A program made the position numbers and the translations under genes. Shown here piece by piece: positions 1 through 9,976 of a stretch of 64,000 bases of DNA. Each line of letters begins with the position of its first letter. The stretch's first letter is position 1. The notes beneath the pieces were generated by a model, which was not told the DNA's origin, made no database searches, and was given only the letters and a program-made list of their open reading frames with translations. Source of the DNA: Chlorobiota bacterium (GTDB taxonomy: Bacteria > Bacteroidota > Chlorobiia > Chlorobiales > Chlorobiaceae); contig VGGK01000002.1 of assembly GCA_016868665.1 (NCBI GenBank), positions 43,663 to 107,662 on the forward strand, read 5' to 3'.

Positions 1-488
1 ATATTCAGGTCGATCCGTCACGTTACGGAGAACTGATCGCCGATACCCATACGGTCGAAGAGCGCATCGCAACGGTCAGGCTGCTCCGCAAATACGGCAT
101 ACCGGTCTGCTGCGGCGGCATAATCGGCGTTGGCGAGAGTATGACTGAACGCATCGGGATGATCTTTGCGCTTGCGGATCTTGATGTTGCGGTCATACCT
201 CTCAACGTGCTGGTGCCGATCGACGGCACGCCGCTCGAAGCGGCTCCGGCGACCGGTCTTTCCGATATCGTCAAGACTTTCGCGATCTGCCGCCTCGTCC
301 ATCCCCGCAAAATCATAAAGTTCGCCGCGGGGCGAGAGACCGTAATGAAGGATTTTCAGGGGCTGCTCATGCTCTCCGGAGCGAACGGTTTTCTGACCGG
401 AGGATATCTCACAACGAGAGGCAGGGAGGTCGGCGCTGACAGGGCGTTCGTCAGCCAACTTGCGCAGTTCGGCGGGAGGGCGTCGTAA
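1..488 (+). CDS. bioB: Biotin synthase, C-terminal part (5' end outside window)
   Basis: Radical-SAM enzyme that inserts sulfur into dethiobiotin, the last step of biotin synthesis. The frame is already open at base 3, so the start codon and the CxxxCxxC radical-SAM cluster motif lie upstream; about 161 C-terminal residues are visible. Typical BioB landmarks seen are GGIIGVGE, the stretch around [18 protein letters not shown] (containing the conserved cluster-binding Arg) and [13 protein letters not shown] near the end. The TAA stop is two bases before the GTG of bioF, so it is the first visible gene of a biotin operon. Confidence is high because every downstream neighbour is also a biotin gene. 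Confidence 0.95.
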   Translation, partial: IQVDPSRYGELIADTHTVEERIATVRLLRKYGIPVCCGGIIGVGESMTERIGMIFALADLDVAVIPLNVLVPIDGTPLEAAPATGLSDIVKTFAICRLVHPRKIIKFAAGRETVMKDFQGLLMLSGANGFLTGGYLTTRGREVGADRAFVSQLAQFGGRAS

Positions 489-490
489 TC

Positions 491-1657
491 GTGGAATTTC
501 ATGCGTTTATCCATGGCAGGCTCGATGCGCTTCGCCGTGACAACAGGCTTCGCGTGCTTCCCGATATCGGGGAACGGAGCGGAAAGAATATTTGTGTCGC
601 TGGAGAGCCTCGCCTGAACCTGTCGTCGAACGACTATCTCGGTCTCGCTGAAGATCGTTTTCTTCGCGGTTCCTTCATTGAGGCCTGCAGGGATGAGGGA
701 TTCGCCATGACAAGTTCGTCTTCCCGACTTCTTACCGGAAACCATCGCTGGTACGATCAGCTTGAACGGGAACTTGAGCGTCTCTACGGCAGAGAGGCCG
801 CTTTGGTCTTCAACAGCGGCTACCATGCCAACGTAGGGATCCTTCCGGCCCTTGCCGGACGCAGCGACCTCATTCTTTCCGACAGGCTCAACCATGCAAG
901 CATCATCGACGGAACAGGTATTTCCGGAGCGGCGCATCAGCGCTACCGACATAATGATACCGTACATCTCGAAGAGCTGCTTGAAAGAGCGAAGGGTCGT
1001 TACAGGCATACGTTCATCGTGACCGAATCGGTATTCAGCATGGATGGAGATCTTGCCGATCTCCGGAAGCTCGCGGAAATCAAGAAACGCTTCGGGGCTG
1101 TGCTGATAGTCGATGAAGCCCATGGTGCCGGCGTGTTGGGGGAGAAAGGGCTTGGACTGTGCGAGTCAACCGGAACCGTTGCCGATATCGACATCATCAT
1201 CGGAACTTTCGGCAAATCCTTCGCTTCGACAGGGGCTTATGCCGTCATGGATACCGTCCTTCGCGATTATCTGGTCAACACCATGCGCTCGTTCATCTTT
1301 ACCACGGCACTGCCGCCGGCGGTACTTGCCTGGAGCCTCATGACTCTCCGGAAACAGACGGAGATGCAGGTCGAAAGGGTCCACCTGCAGCGTATTGCAG
1401 CCATGCTGCGCGGGCGGCTTGAAGAGGAGGGATTCGAGGTGCCGGGTGAGAGCCATATCGTGCCGGTCGTTACCGGGAGCAACGACAGCGCGGTCAGTCT
1501 CGCTGAAAAGCTGCGAATCGGCGGAGTGCTCGGCATGGCTGTCAGGCCTCCGACTGTTCCTGAAAACCGTGCAAGAATCCGGCTTTCCCTCAGGGCGAAC
1601 CTGCAGTGGGACGATATCGGCTTTATTCCCGATATCATAAAGGCAGGTTTGGTATGA
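491..1657 (+). CDS. bioF: 8-amino-7-oxononanoate synthase
   Basis: PLP enzyme of the alpha-oxoamine synthase family; condenses pimeloyl-ACP with alanine to give KAPA. 388 residues, the usual family length. Visible motifs: LNLSSNDYLGL near residue 42, the PLP-contacting DEAHGAG (residues 208-214) and the Schiff-base lysine K242 in GTFGKSF. The start is a GTG placed two bases after the bioB stop, with a GGGAGG-like ribosome site about 12 bases upstream inside bioB. The gene ends TGA inside an ATGA overlap with bioG, implying translational coupling. Confidence 0.95.
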   Translation: MEFHAFIHGRLDALRRDNRLRVLPDIGERSGKNICVAGEPRLNLSSNDYLGLAEDRFLRGSFIEACRDEGFAMTSSSSRLLTGNHRWYDQLERELERLYGREAALVFNSGYHANVGILPALAGRSDLILSDRLNHASIIDGTGISGAAHQRYRHNDTVHLEELLERAKGRYRHTFIVTESVFSMDGDLADLRKLAEIKKRFGAVLIVDEAHGAGVLGEKGLGLCESTGTVADIDIIIGTFGKSFASTGAYAVMDTVLRDYLVNTMRSFIFTTALPPAVLAWSLMTLRKQTEMQVERVHLQRIAAMLRGRLEEEGFEVPGESHIVPVVTGSNDSAVSLAEKLRIGGVLGMAVRPPTVPENRARIRLSLRANLQWDDIGFIPDIIKAGLV

Positions 1658-2334
1658 TTGCCGAATGGATCATCCGGCAGGGCTTCGGAGAGGCGCTGCT
1701 TTTCTTTTCCGGCTGGGGGATGGACCGACGGATCGCGGATTATCTTTCGCGGTATCACGCATCGCCAGCATATGACATTCTGGCGTTCCATGACTATCGC
1801 ACCGGGGAGATCGATGCGACGACATACGGTGCCTTGTGTTCGTACCGCAAGCTTAACGTTGTCGCCTGGTCTTTCGGCGTCTGGTCGGCGGTCCATGCCG
1901 GGCTCCCTCCCGTTTCACATGCCGTGGCGGTGAACGGTACGCTCTGGCCCGTCGATCGCGAAAGGGGTATCGATCCCGAGGTTTTTCAGGCTACGCTCGA
2001 TACATACAACGACGGAAACCGGCTTCGGTTCAACCGCAGGATGTGCGGAGGCGGTGAGATTCTGGAGCACTTTTTTTCGGTTCAGCCCGAACGGACGGCT
2101 CTCTGCCAGCAGGAGGAACTGGCCGCATTTTCAGGGCGGCTGAAGGCTGGCGAGGGGCGGGAACGGTTCATGTACGACCACGTCATTATCGGCGGCCGGG
2201 ACATGATCTTTCCCGCATCCCGGCAGTTCGTCGCATGGAAAGGATATCGGCAGACGGTGATTGCCGATATGCCGCACTACCCGTTTTTTCATCTTGCCGG
2301 TATGGAAGAGGTGCTTGCATGCGGCAGGGAATAG
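1654..2334 (+). CDS. bioG: Pimeloyl-ACP methyl ester esterase, BioG type (DUF452)
   Basis: Alpha/beta-hydrolase-like protein of the DUF452/BioG family, which removes the methyl group from pimeloyl-ACP methyl ester and so ends the BioC-started modified fatty-acid cycle. 226 residues from the ATG that overlaps the bioF stop (ATGA); an in-frame start 48 bases earlier would lie inside bioF and is less likely. The nucleophile is probably Ser73 in VAWSFGVW, and the C-terminal MPHYPFFH carries the probable catalytic His. BioG replaces BioH here; no BioH-like gene is seen. It overlaps bioC by 16 bases. Confidence 0.88.
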   Translation: MIAEWIIRQGFGEALLFFSGWGMDRRIADYLSRYHASPAYDILAFHDYRTGEIDATTYGALCSYRKLNVVAWSFGVWSAVHAGLPPVSHAVAVNGTLWPVDRERGIDPEVFQATLDTYNDGNRLRFNRRMCGGGEILEHFFSVQPERTALCQQEELAAFSGRLKAGEGRERFMYDHVIIGGRDMIFPASRQFVAWKGYRQTVIADMPHYPFFHLAGMEEVLACGRE

Positions 2335-3101
2335 ACAAGCGGCTTGTTTGCGAGCGGTTTGCAAAAGCGCTCGGCTCGTATCGCGAACATGCCGTCGTTC
2401 AGCGCGAGATGGCTATCGTGCTTGCCGACATGGTCTGTGCCGCGACTCCGTCGCGCAGCTTTGGAAGGGTTTTCGAAGTAGGGGCAGGAACCGGAGCGCT
2501 GACCGGGGCTCTGCTCAGCCGTTCTGACATCGATACGTACATTGCCAACGATATCGTCGCCGAGAGCCGATGCTACATCGCTCGCGAAGCTGCGCTTCAG
2601 GGGCATGTCCGGTTTGAATTTCTTCCGGGCGATGTCGAAACGCTCGAAGAGCTGCCCGCAGAACTCGATCTTGTTGTTTCGAATGCCACGGTGCAGTGGC
2701 TGACAGATCTCGACGGTTTTTTCAGAAAGATTGCCGGCTGTCTGAAGCCGGGAGGCATCCTTGCATTCAGCACGTTCAGCAGTCTGAACATGCTCGAAAT
2801 CGCCTTGCTTGAAGAGGAGGGGCTCAGCTATCCGGAACTTTCCGATCTGGAAGCCCTTGGCAGTCGTCATCTGGAACCGCTCGTACTGAAGGAAGAGCAT
2901 CGTCGGGTGGCATTCGATTCGCCGGTTTCGGTGCTGCATCATATCAGGAAAACAGGAGTTAACGGCATCGCCCGGCGCATCTGGACGAAAGGCGGCTACC
3001 AGCGCTTTCTTCGTCGTTACCAGGAGGAGTACGCCTGTGAAGAAGGGGTCTATCTTACCTATCATCCGGTCTACTGCTGTTTCAGGAAGCTATTGCCATG
3101 A
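2319..3101 (+). CDS. bioC: Malonyl-ACP O-methyltransferase
   Basis: SAM-dependent methyltransferase that esterifies malonyl-ACP so the fatty-acid synthase can build the pimeloyl chain. About 260 residues from the ATG beginning MRQGIDKRLV; a start 84 bases upstream would lie deep in bioG and adds no family sequence. Motif I is VFEVGAGTGALTGAL (about residues 50-64) and the motif IV region is LDLVVSNATVQWL, both characteristic of BioC. The reading frame overlaps bioG by 16 bases and ends in an ATGA overlap with bioD, so bioF-G-C-D look tightly coupled. Confidence 0.92.
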   Translation: MRQGIDKRLVCERFAKALGSYREHAVVQREMAIVLADMVCAATPSRSFGRVFEVGAGTGALTGALLSRSDIDTYIANDIVAESRCYIAREAALQGHVRFEFLPGDVETLEELPAELDLVVSNATVQWLTDLDGFFRKIAGCLKPGGILAFSTFSSLNMLEIALLEEEGLSYPELSDLEALGSRHLEPLVLKEEHRRVAFDSPVSVLHHIRKTGVNGIARRIWTKGGYQRFLRRYQEEYACEEGVYLTYHPVYCCFRKLLP

Positions 3102-3784
3102 AAGGAAAAGTAATTGCGGTTTCCGGCATCGACACAGGAACGGGGAAAACCGTTGCGACCGGCCTGCTTGCAAGGGCCCTGCTCGATCGGGGGTTACGGG
3201 TCATAACCCAGAAGCTCGTGCAGACCGGATGTTCCGGAAGGATTGCCGAAGACATCGTCGAGCACAGACGGCTCATGGGCATCGGACTGATGCCGGAAGA
3301 CATTGACGGGATAACTTCTCCCTATGTATTCGCTTATCCGGCATCCCCACATCTCGCGGCAAGACTGGAGAGCTGCACAATAGACCCGATAGCCATCAGA
3401 CGAGCAACCTTCAGGCTCCAGCAGAGCTATGGCACCATTCTGCTCGAAGGTGCGGGAGGGCTGCTGGTGCCCCTCGAAGGAGACCTGCTGCTTGCAGATT
3501 ATATCCGCGATGCCGGTTACCCGCTGCTGCTGGTGACATCCTCGCGACTCGGCAGCATCAATCATACCCTGCTTTCCATCGAAGCCTGTCTGAAGCGGGG
3601 AATTTCACTCAAGGGGATCGTTTTCAACCGGTTCAGGGAAGCCGACCGGACGATCGGAGATGATGCCTTCGGGACGATTCTCAATTTTCTTAAACGCTAC
3701 GGTATTTCCGCACCGATAGCCACGCTTGACGAATACGGGCTTGAAGCCGGCTCGGCAGAGATGTTCGGATTTGCAGGCGACTGA
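3098..3784 (+). CDS. bioD: ATP-dependent dethiobiotin synthetase
   Basis: Carboxylates 7,8-diaminopelargonate to dethiobiotin using ATP and CO2. 228 residues. The P-loop GIDTGTGKT is at residues 10-18 with the catalytic lysine K17; the substrate-binding GAGGLLVPL lies mid-protein and [11 protein letters not shown] follows, as in E. coli BioD. The start ATG overlaps the bioC stop (ATGA). The following bioA ATG is 23 bases past the stop, so the operon continues. Confidence 0.95.
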   Translation: MKGKVIAVSGIDTGTGKTVATGLLARALLDRGLRVITQKLVQTGCSGRIAEDIVEHRRLMGIGLMPEDIDGITSPYVFAYPASPHLAARLESCTIDPIAIRRATFRLQQSYGTILLEGAGGLLVPLEGDLLLADYIRDAGYPLLLVTSSRLGSINHTLLSIEACLKRGISLKGIVFNRFREADRTIGDDAFGTILNFLKRYGISAPIATLDEYGLEAGSAEMFGFAGD

Positions 3785-3807
3785 AGAACCAGAGACCATT
3801 TCATTGC

Positions 3808-5097
3808 ATGAAAACGATCGATCTCGATTTCGACCGCGCCCATATCTGGCACCCTTATACTTCGATTACCGGGCCATTGCCGGTCTATCCGGTAAAAGGC
3901 GCCCGCGGGGTGCATATCGAACTTGAAGACGGACGCAAGCTCGTGGACGGCATGTCATCCTGGTGGGCTGCAATCCACGGGTACAACCATCCCGAACTCA
4001 ATCGCGCGGCGCGCGAGCAGCTCGAAAGCATGAGCCACGTTATGTTCGGAGGTCTTACCCATCAACCAGCGGTCACGCTGGCCAGAGAACTTCTGGGGAT
4101 TACCCCTGAACCGCTTGACAGGGTGTTTTTCTGCGATTCCGGATCGGTAGCGGTGGAGGTTGCCCTGAAAATGGCGATCCAATACTGGGACGGACATGGC
4201 AATCCCCGGAAGAAGCGGATGCTGACCGTTCGTTCGGGTTATCACGGCGATACATTCGGCGCCATGTCGGTCTGCGATCCTGAAACAGGCATGCACCACC
4301 TTTTCCGGGGTATTCTACCTGAACAGTACTTTGCCGAAGCCCCGCAGTGCGGTTTTTCCGATATTTGCAGTGAAGAGCATATCGCCGATCTGCGTCTGAA
4401 GCTCGAACGACATGCGGACGAACTTGCCGCCGTGATCATCGAACCTGTGGTACAGGGCGCCGGAGGCATGCGGTTTTATTCTCCGCACTACCTGAATCGG
4501 CTGCGCCAGCTTTGCGACCTGTATGGCGTGCTGCTGATTTTCGACGAAATCGCAACCGGTTTCGGGCGTACGGGAAAACTCTTCGCGCTCGAACATGCCG
4601 GGGTTGTGCCTGATATCCTCTGTCTCGGCAAGGCGCTGACCGGCGGGTACATGACTCTTGCCGCGACGCTTGCTACTGCAGATGTTGCCGAAAAGGTCTG
4701 TTCCGGTGAGGCCGGGGCGTTCATGCATGGCCCGACCTTCATGGCCAATCCTCTCGCTTGTGCCGTTGCCGTTGCAAGCCTCCGGCTTCTGCTCGGATCG
4801 GAATGGCAGGATACGGTGCTTCGCATCGAGCGGCAGCTGCAGGAGGGGCTCGAACCCTGCCGGAAGTTCGACGGTGTTGCCGATGTCCGCGTGCTTGGCG
4901 CTATAGGGGTTGTGGAGCTGAAACGTCCTGTCGATATGGGGGAAATCCAGAAACGATTCGTCGAAAAAGGGGTCTGGGTACGTCCTTTCGGCAGGCTGGT
5001 CTACCTGATGCCGCCCTTCATCATCGGCACGGGCGATCTTGAGCTCCTGACAACCGCTGTCTGCGATATTGCGGGGGAATACGGTCCACATTTTTGA
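3808..5097 (+). CDS. bioA: Adenosylmethionine-8-amino-7-oxononanoate aminotransferase
   Basis: Class III PLP aminotransferase that converts KAPA to diaminopelargonate using SAM as amino donor. 429 residues, normal length. Visible: WHPYTS near residue 15, [13 protein letters not shown] near 50-62 (the substrate-pocket WW pair), [11 protein letters not shown] (D246 binds the PLP ring nitrogen) and the Schiff-base lysine K275 in [11 protein letters not shown]. It is the last gene of the biotin cluster. I see no clear terminator in the 66 bases before the next gene, which runs in the same direction and might be co-transcribed. Confidence 0.95.
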   Translation: MKTIDLDFDRAHIWHPYTSITGPLPVYPVKGARGVHIELEDGRKLVDGMSSWWAAIHGYNHPELNRAAREQLESMSHVMFGGLTHQPAVTLARELLGITPEPLDRVFFCDSGSVAVEVALKMAIQYWDGHGNPRKKRMLTVRSGYHGDTFGAMSVCDPETGMHHLFRGILPEQYFAEAPQCGFSDICSEEHIADLRLKLERHADELAAVIIEPVVQGAGGMRFYSPHYLNRLRQLCDLYGVLLIFDEIATGFGRTGKLFALEHAGVVPDILCLGKALTGGYMTLAATLATADVAEKVCSGEAGAFMHGPTFMANPLACAVAVASLRLLLGSEWQDTVLRIERQLQEGLEPCRKFDGVADVRVLGAIGVVELKRPVDMGEIQKRFVEKGVWVRPFGRLVYLMPPFIIGTGDLELLTTAVCDIAGEYGPHF

Positions 5098-5163
5098 TTT
5101 ATCCCTGCAGAGTGCGTAAACTGAGATTTTTATGCTGTTTCACCAACGCAAGACGCAATTGTC

Positions 5164-6867
5164 ATGACCATTGCCAGACCCTGGATCCATCATTACGATA
5201 AAGGAGTTCCCCATACGCTTGAGCCCTATCCGGAACACTCGCTTGTCGATATCGTGCGCAAGAGGGCATCGGAACATCCGGAGACGCCGGCTATGCATTT
5301 CAAGGGCCGGGAGCTCTCCTGCGGGTTGATAGAGAGGGAGAGCAATGCTCTTGCCGAATCGCTCAAAGAACTTGGCGTTGCGTCCGGCGACAGAGTGGCA
5401 ATGCTTATGCCCAATTCTCCGCAGATGATTATCGGCGAACTCGCTGTCTGGAAAACAGGCGCGATCGTCGTGCCGCTGAACCCGCTCTATACGGAAAACG
5501 AGCTGGCATACGCGCTCAACGAATGCGGGGCGGAAACCGTTATCGTGCTCAGCGCTTTTTACGGCAAGATCAAAGCGGTCAGTCCGGATACCCGACTCAG
5601 AAGGGTGATTGTTTCGAGCATCAAGGAGTATCTGCCTCCTCTGAAAAACCTGCTGTTCACATTGCTGAAGGAAAAGAAGGACGGTCATCGCATCGAGCTG
5701 CAGAAAGGAGATTTTCAGCTGCAGGATCTTGTTCGGCGGCATGTCGGAGCAGGAGCCCGGCCAATGCCTGTCAGCCATGAGGCTCCGGCGCTTTTCCTTT
5801 TTTCCGGCGGTACGACCGGAAATCCGAAATGCGCCGTCAGCACCCACAGCAGCCTTGTCATATCGGGCATGCAGATTGCGGCATGGTTCAGCGTGATCCT
5901 CGAAAAGGGGAAAGATTCCATTATTCTCAATATGCCGCTGTTCCACGTCTATGGTCAGGCCGGAATCTTGCCGGCTGCCCTGATGGGTGGATACCCTCTT
6001 GTTCTGATACCCAACCCTCGCGATCTCGACGACCTGCTGCACTCGATCCGAACTCTTCGACCTGCCGTTCTTCCCGGCGTTCCGACGCTCTTTACCGCGC
6101 TGCTCAACCATCCGGTTGTGAAGAAGCAGCGGGGAGTCATGCAATCCATCAAGCTTTGCGTCTCGGGAGCCGCCCCGCTCATGCAGGAGACCAAGCGCAG
6201 TTTCGAAGAGTTGACAGGAGGAAGGATCATCGACGCTTACAGCCTTACCGAAACCACTCTCGCTTCGACCTTCACGCCCATTCTCGGGACCTATAAGCCG
6301 GGTTCGGTCGGAATTCCCGTCCCCGATGTCGAGGTTCGTATCGTCGATCAGGATACCGGAGTCGGGACTCTTGGTTCCGGAGAGGTCGGCGAGGTGCTCA
6401 TGCGCGCACCCCAGCTTATGAAAGAGTACTGGCAGAATCCTGAGGAGACTGCTCTTGTCTTACGGGATGGATGGCTGTATACGGGAGATCTCGGTTATCT
6501 CGACGAGGATGGCTATCTTTTTATTGTCGATCGCAAAAAAGATGTCATCAAACCTGGCGGTTTCCAGGTATGGCCCAGAGATGTCGAAGAGGTGATTGCC
6601 CGCCATCCCGCCGTGCAGGAGGTAAGCGTTGCCGGAGTGCCCGATGCGTACAAGGTTGAGGCGGTCAAGGCCTGGGTCGTGCTGCGCTCGGGTTATACGC
6701 TCGCTGCAGATGAACTCTGCGACTATTGCCGAAAGGATCTTGCCGCCTACAAGATTCCCCGGCACGTTGAATTCATCGAAGCGCTTCCGAAATCAACGGT
6801 AGGCAAAGTGCTCCGCAGAAAACTCGTCGAGGAGCACTGCAAGAAGGCCGGGACAAAAGGGAAATGA
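5164..6867 (+). CDS. Long-chain fatty-acid--CoA ligase (AMP-forming, FadD-like)
   Basis: ANL-superfamily adenylate-forming enzyme, most like long-chain acyl-CoA ligases; would activate fatty acids with ATP and CoA. 567 residues. Core motifs in order: LFSGGTTGNPK (phosphate-binding A3 loop, about residue 217), YSLTETT (A5), WLYTGDLGY (A7), VDRKKDVIKPGGFQVWP (hinge and A8) and PKSTVGKVLRR with the catalytic lysine (A10). No signal or membrane segment is obvious. It follows bioA by 66 bases and overlaps the next gene by four bases (ATGA). Its position after the biotin genes might hint at a role in pimelate or fatty-acid activation, but that is inference; exact acyl chain length cannot be read from the sequence. 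Confidence 0.85.
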   Translation: MTIARPWIHHYDKGVPHTLEPYPEHSLVDIVRKRASEHPETPAMHFKGRELSCGLIERESNALAESLKELGVASGDRVAMLMPNSPQMIIGELAVWKTGAIVVPLNPLYTENELAYALNECGAETVIVLSAFYGKIKAVSPDTRLRRVIVSSIKEYLPPLKNLLFTLLKEKKDGHRIELQKGDFQLQDLVRRHVGAGARPMPVSHEAPALFLFSGGTTGNPKCAVSTHSSLVISGMQIAAWFSVILEKGKDSIILNMPLFHVYGQAGILPAALMGGYPLVLIPNPRDLDDLLHSIRTLRPAVLPGVPTLFTALLNHPVVKKQRGVMQSIKLCVSGAAPLMQETKRSFEELTGGRIIDAYSLTETTLASTFTPILGTYKPGSVGIPVPDVEVRIVDQDTGVGTLGSGEVGEVLMRAPQLMKEYWQNPEETALVLRDGWLYTGDLGYLDEDGYLFIVDRKKDVIKPGGFQVWPRDVEEVIARHPAVQEVSVAGVPDAYKVEAVKAWVVLRSGYTLAADELCDYCRKDLAAYKIPRHVEFIEALPKSTVGKVLRRKLVEEHCKKAGTKGK

Positions 6868-8120
6868 CTCTCGACGAACTCCGGCAACTGCTGCTGCCGG
6901 AAAATCTCGCACTGCTCGAAGAACCCGGTTCCGACGACCCTGCAGATTTTGCCATGCGGTTTCAGGGCCGCAAGGATATTCCCGCAAGGGCGATCGCCGA
7001 ACAGATCGCCTGCCGAAGGAAGGCGGTTAAAAAGCTGCCGATGCTCTCGCTGCATGGTCTACTCTATACCTCTCTTGCTCTCGAACAGGCATCGGGCGAA
7101 GCGGCGGCGGCATACAAGGCTTCGATTATGAACGGAGAGAGGGCGATTGATCTTACCGGAGGCCTTGGCGTCGATACCATTTTTTTTTCAAAGGTGTTTT
7201 GTGGCGTGGTGTATTGCGAGCGCGATCCGGTGCTTGCGGAGCTTGCCGTGTACAATTTTTGCAAGCTCGACAGTGCCAATGTGGAAATGCAGCATGGAGA
7301 GAGTCTTTCCATGCTGCATTCGTTTCCCGATAACCGCTTCGACTGGATTTTCGTCGATCCTGCCCGGAGGGAGAGCGGGCGGCGTTCCGTCGGCCTCGCT
7401 GCGGCGAGCCCTGACGTCACAGCCGCTCATGACCTGCTGCTCAGTAAGGCGCCGAGAGTGATGATAAAGGCCTCTCCGGCTCTCGAACCGAGTGGATTGA
7501 TGGCTGATCTGCCATCGCTCTCGGAAATACGCGTGGTTTCAGTTGACGGCGAGTGCCGGGAATCGCTGCTGCTGCTTGAGCGGGGCGGGCCGAACGATCA
7601 CGGCGTGCTGCGAACGGCCGTGCTGCTCTCAAAAGATGGCACCGTCGAGCATGCAACATCGGGAACCGGCACGGAAGAAAGAGTTGTGTCACAGCAGGTG
7701 CAAACATATTTCTACGAACCTGATGCTGCAGTCATCAGAGCCGGTCTTGCCGGAAAGCTCGCTCTTGATCTCGGATTGTCATTCGTGAACGGCAGCGTCG
7801 ATTATCTTACTGCCGACGTGCTGATCGCCGATTTTCCCGGACGCGTCTTCCGTGTTATTGCAGTCGAGCGATACAGGCCAAAAACCTTCAGGGATTTTCT
7901 CCGGTGGCACGATATTTCGGGGGCGGCTCTTCAGCGACGCGATTTTCCTCTGAAACCGGAAGAGATACGCAGGAAGTTCCGGCTCAGGGAGAGCGACAGC
8001 CGCTATCTTTTTTTTACAAGGGATTGCGACGGCGAGCCGGTCTGCATTTACGGCGTCAAGGCTGCTGCAGGCGGAGCAGCTCTTTCTGCGCAAGCCCGAA
8101 ACGCAGCCCCTGGATGCTGA
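6864..8120 (+). CDS. Class I SAM-dependent methyltransferase, THUMP-like C-terminus
   Basis: 418 residues. The central part carries a Rossmann methyltransferase core: IDLTGGLGVDT (motif I, about residues 93-103) and FDWIFVDPARR (motif IV, DPAR type). The layout resembles a Bacteroidetes/Chlorobi family annotated as SAM-dependent methyltransferase with a THUMP-like domain, suspected to act on RNA; the substrate is not known to me. It overlaps the acyl-CoA ligase by four bases (ATGA) and its 3' end overlaps the convergent Ppx/GppA gene by 65 bases, so there is no room for a terminator between them. Confidence 0.7.
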   Translation: MTLDELRQLLLPENLALLEEPGSDDPADFAMRFQGRKDIPARAIAEQIACRRKAVKKLPMLSLHGLLYTSLALEQASGEAAAAYKASIMNGERAIDLTGGLGVDTIFFSKVFCGVVYCERDPVLAELAVYNFCKLDSANVEMQHGESLSMLHSFPDNRFDWIFVDPARRESGRRSVGLAAASPDVTAAHDLLLSKAPRVMIKASPALEPSGLMADLPSLSEIRVVSVDGECRESLLLLERGGPNDHGVLRTAVLLSKDGTVEHATSGTGTEERVVSQQVQTYFYEPDAAVIRAGLAGKLALDLGLSFVNGSVDYLTADVLIADFPGRVFRVIAVERYRPKTFRDFLRWHDISGAALQRRDFPLKPEEIRRKFRLRESDSRYLFFTRDCDGEPVCIYGVKAAAGGAALSAQARNAAPGC

Positions 8121-8988
8121 CCCTCACTTCAGCTACGCCGAGCAGCCGCATGAACTGGTGCAGAATGAGCGTCCCCATGACGATGACGTCGGCGCGCCCT
8201 TCAGGAATTCCCTCGGCGACGATTTCTCCGAGCGAACAACTGCCGAAATGTTCGAGCAGCCGATCCACCTCTGCATAGGAAAGCCGATAGTGCTGCACCT
8301 TTGCGGCATCGAATCCTTTCAGCCCCAGACTGACCTGCGCAAGTGTCGTAAGCGTGCCGGCAACCCCGTAAACCGATTCCCGGGCTTCGAAGAACGGAAT
8401 GATGCACCCTGTCAGTACCCTGTTGATCTCATTCCTTGCGGCTTCGAACTCGTCAGCAGAAGGGGGCTGTGACCTGAAAAAACGTTCGGTAAGCCGTACC
8501 GAGCCGATATCCATACTGATGCTCTCTTCCAGGCAGTTGATGCTCCCCATGGAGATTTCCGTGCTTCCTCCGCCGATGTCGATGACAAGAAAGCTATCGG
8601 GCAGGTCGCTCATTCCTGCAACCGCTCCAAAAAATGTAAGCTCGGCTTCCTCTTCGCCGGAGAGGCAGGCGATTCCGATGCCGGTTTTCTGGCCGACTTC
8701 TTCGATAACCTCGTCACGGTTTGCCGCATCGCGCAGGGCGCTGGTGCCGCAGGCGATGACTGCTTCTGCGCCATGTTCTTCGGACAGCCGCCGGTACTCC
8801 TGCATGCAGGCGGCAAGACGCCGTATTGCTTCTGCGGAGATCAGTTTCCGTTCATCGACTCCCTCGCCGAGCCGGACTATGGTCTGACGGTGCAGCAGGG
8901 GAATGATGGAGCCGCTTTCAGGTTCAAGGTCGGCAATAAGCAGCAGGGCTGTATTTGTGCCGATATCGATGCAGGATACCCGTCTCAT
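8056..8988 (-). CDS. Ppx/GppA-family phosphatase (exopolyphosphatase-like)
   Basis: ASKHA-fold phosphatase of the Ppx/GppA family; hydrolyses polyphosphate or pppGpp. 310 residues, the short single-module form without the C-terminal HD-like half found in E. coli Ppx. Visible: IDIGTNTALLLIAD at the N-terminus (phosphate 1), SGEEEAELTFFGAV, and VIDIGGGSTEIS (phosphate 2). The ATG is 12 bases after the prmA stop, so it is probably co-transcribed with prmA. Polyphosphate versus pppGpp preference cannot be decided by sequence. Confidence 0.85.
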   Translation of the reverse strand: MRRVSCIDIGTNTALLLIADLEPESGSIIPLLHRQTIVRLGEGVDERKLISAEAIRRLAACMQEYRRLSEEHGAEAVIACGTSALRDAANRDEVIEEVGQKTGIGIACLSGEEEAELTFFGAVAGMSDLPDSFLVIDIGGGSTEISMGSINCLEESISMDIGSVRLTERFFRSQPPSADEFEAARNEINRVLTGCIIPFFEARESVYGVAGTLTTLAQVSLGLKGFDAAKVQHYRLSYAEVDRLLEHFGSCSLGEIVAEGIPEGRADVIVMGTLILHQFMRLLGVAEVRVSIQGLRFGLAQKELLRLQQP

Positions 8989-9000
8989 GGATGGAAAAAC

Positions 9001-9882
9001 TCAGGATTTCGCAGCGGTCTCCGTACGCACAAGGCTCGATAGCCACTCATCCTCGTATATGGTTTTTATGTTGACGTAGCCGAGCCGCTTCAGGAGTTTT
9101 TTCAGCCATGGCTCATCGTACACAAGGATTCCCGACAGCAGTACGTCCGCTTCCGAGGCATAGTTTCTGATGACAGGAAGTATCCGGTCGATTACGTTTT
9201 TATTGATGTTCGCAAGGATCAGGTCATAACCTTCACGGAGGTTTTTTACCAGTTCCTCTTCGGCATCTATCAGTTCTATGCGGATATCTGCCGCATCGTT
9301 TTCTTCAGCATTTTCAACCGCGTTTTCTGCGGCCCATGCATTATTGTCGAAAGCGAGGATGGGATGCCGGTTTCCGAGTTTTCGGGAGGCGATGGCCAGC
9401 ACGCCGGTTCCCGTGCCGATATCCATTATTTTTCGATCCTGCAGGTCGAGATTCTCCATCTGCCGAAGCATGAGGCGGGTGGTGGCGTGGTAACCGGTGC
9501 CGAACGACATTTTCGGGTTGATCTCGATGACGATCTGCCCGGGTTTCGGAGAGACCTCCTTGTTTTTCTGAACGATCAGGAACCGGTCTGAAATTTCGAT
9601 CGGCTGCAGGTGGGCCTCCCATTCGGCGTTCCAGTTTCTGTCGGCCATGAAGCTTGCCCTGTATGGCGGTACGCTGCCGAACGTCTCTTCAAGAAGGCTT
9701 CGCACGGCAAACTCCTTATCCTCATTCCACAGGGATTCGGGGAGGTATGCAAGCAGGCGGTCGTCATCTTCGAGGAAGTATTCGATGCCTTCTTCGGAAA
9801 GAATGGCTATATAGGGCTCGAAAAGAGCCGGTGCGATCGTTATGGCGAGTTCGATATAGTTGTGTGTTCCTGTCGGCAGCAT
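9001..9882 (-). CDS. prmA: Ribosomal protein L11 methyltransferase
   Basis: Trimethylates ribosomal protein L11. 293 residues when started at the ATG giving MLPTGTHNY, the usual PrmA length; the frame stays open for another 125 codons upstream but that extension is antisense to and overlaps the NlpC/P60 gene region and reads as nonsense. Visible: NPKMSFGTGYHATTRLML (PrmA substrate and SAM region), MDIGTGTGVLAIASRKLG (motif I) and LILANINKNVI (the NPPY-like motif IV). It is followed closely by ppx/gppA and preceded by the NlpC gene 94 bases upstream on the same strand. Confidence 0.92.
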   Translation of the reverse strand: MLPTGTHNYIELAITIAPALFEPYIAILSEEGIEYFLEDDDRLLAYLPESLWNEDKEFAVRSLLEETFGSVPPYRASFMADRNWNAEWEAHLQPIEISDRFLIVQKNKEVSPKPGQIVIEINPKMSFGTGYHATTRLMLRQMENLDLQDRKIMDIGTGTGVLAIASRKLGNRHPILAFDNNAWAAENAVENAEENDAADIRIELIDAEEELVKNLREGYDLILANINKNVIDRILPVIRNYASEADVLLSGILVYDEPWLKKLLKRLGYVNIKTIYEDEWLSSLVRTETAAKS

Positions 9883-9976
9883 GATGGCAGAATCGATAAC
9901 CGGTTTTTTGAATATGTTCAGGCGGGCAATATAGGGAAAAATTCCGAGGCATGCCGGTCGGGTGTGCGGTTTCCGC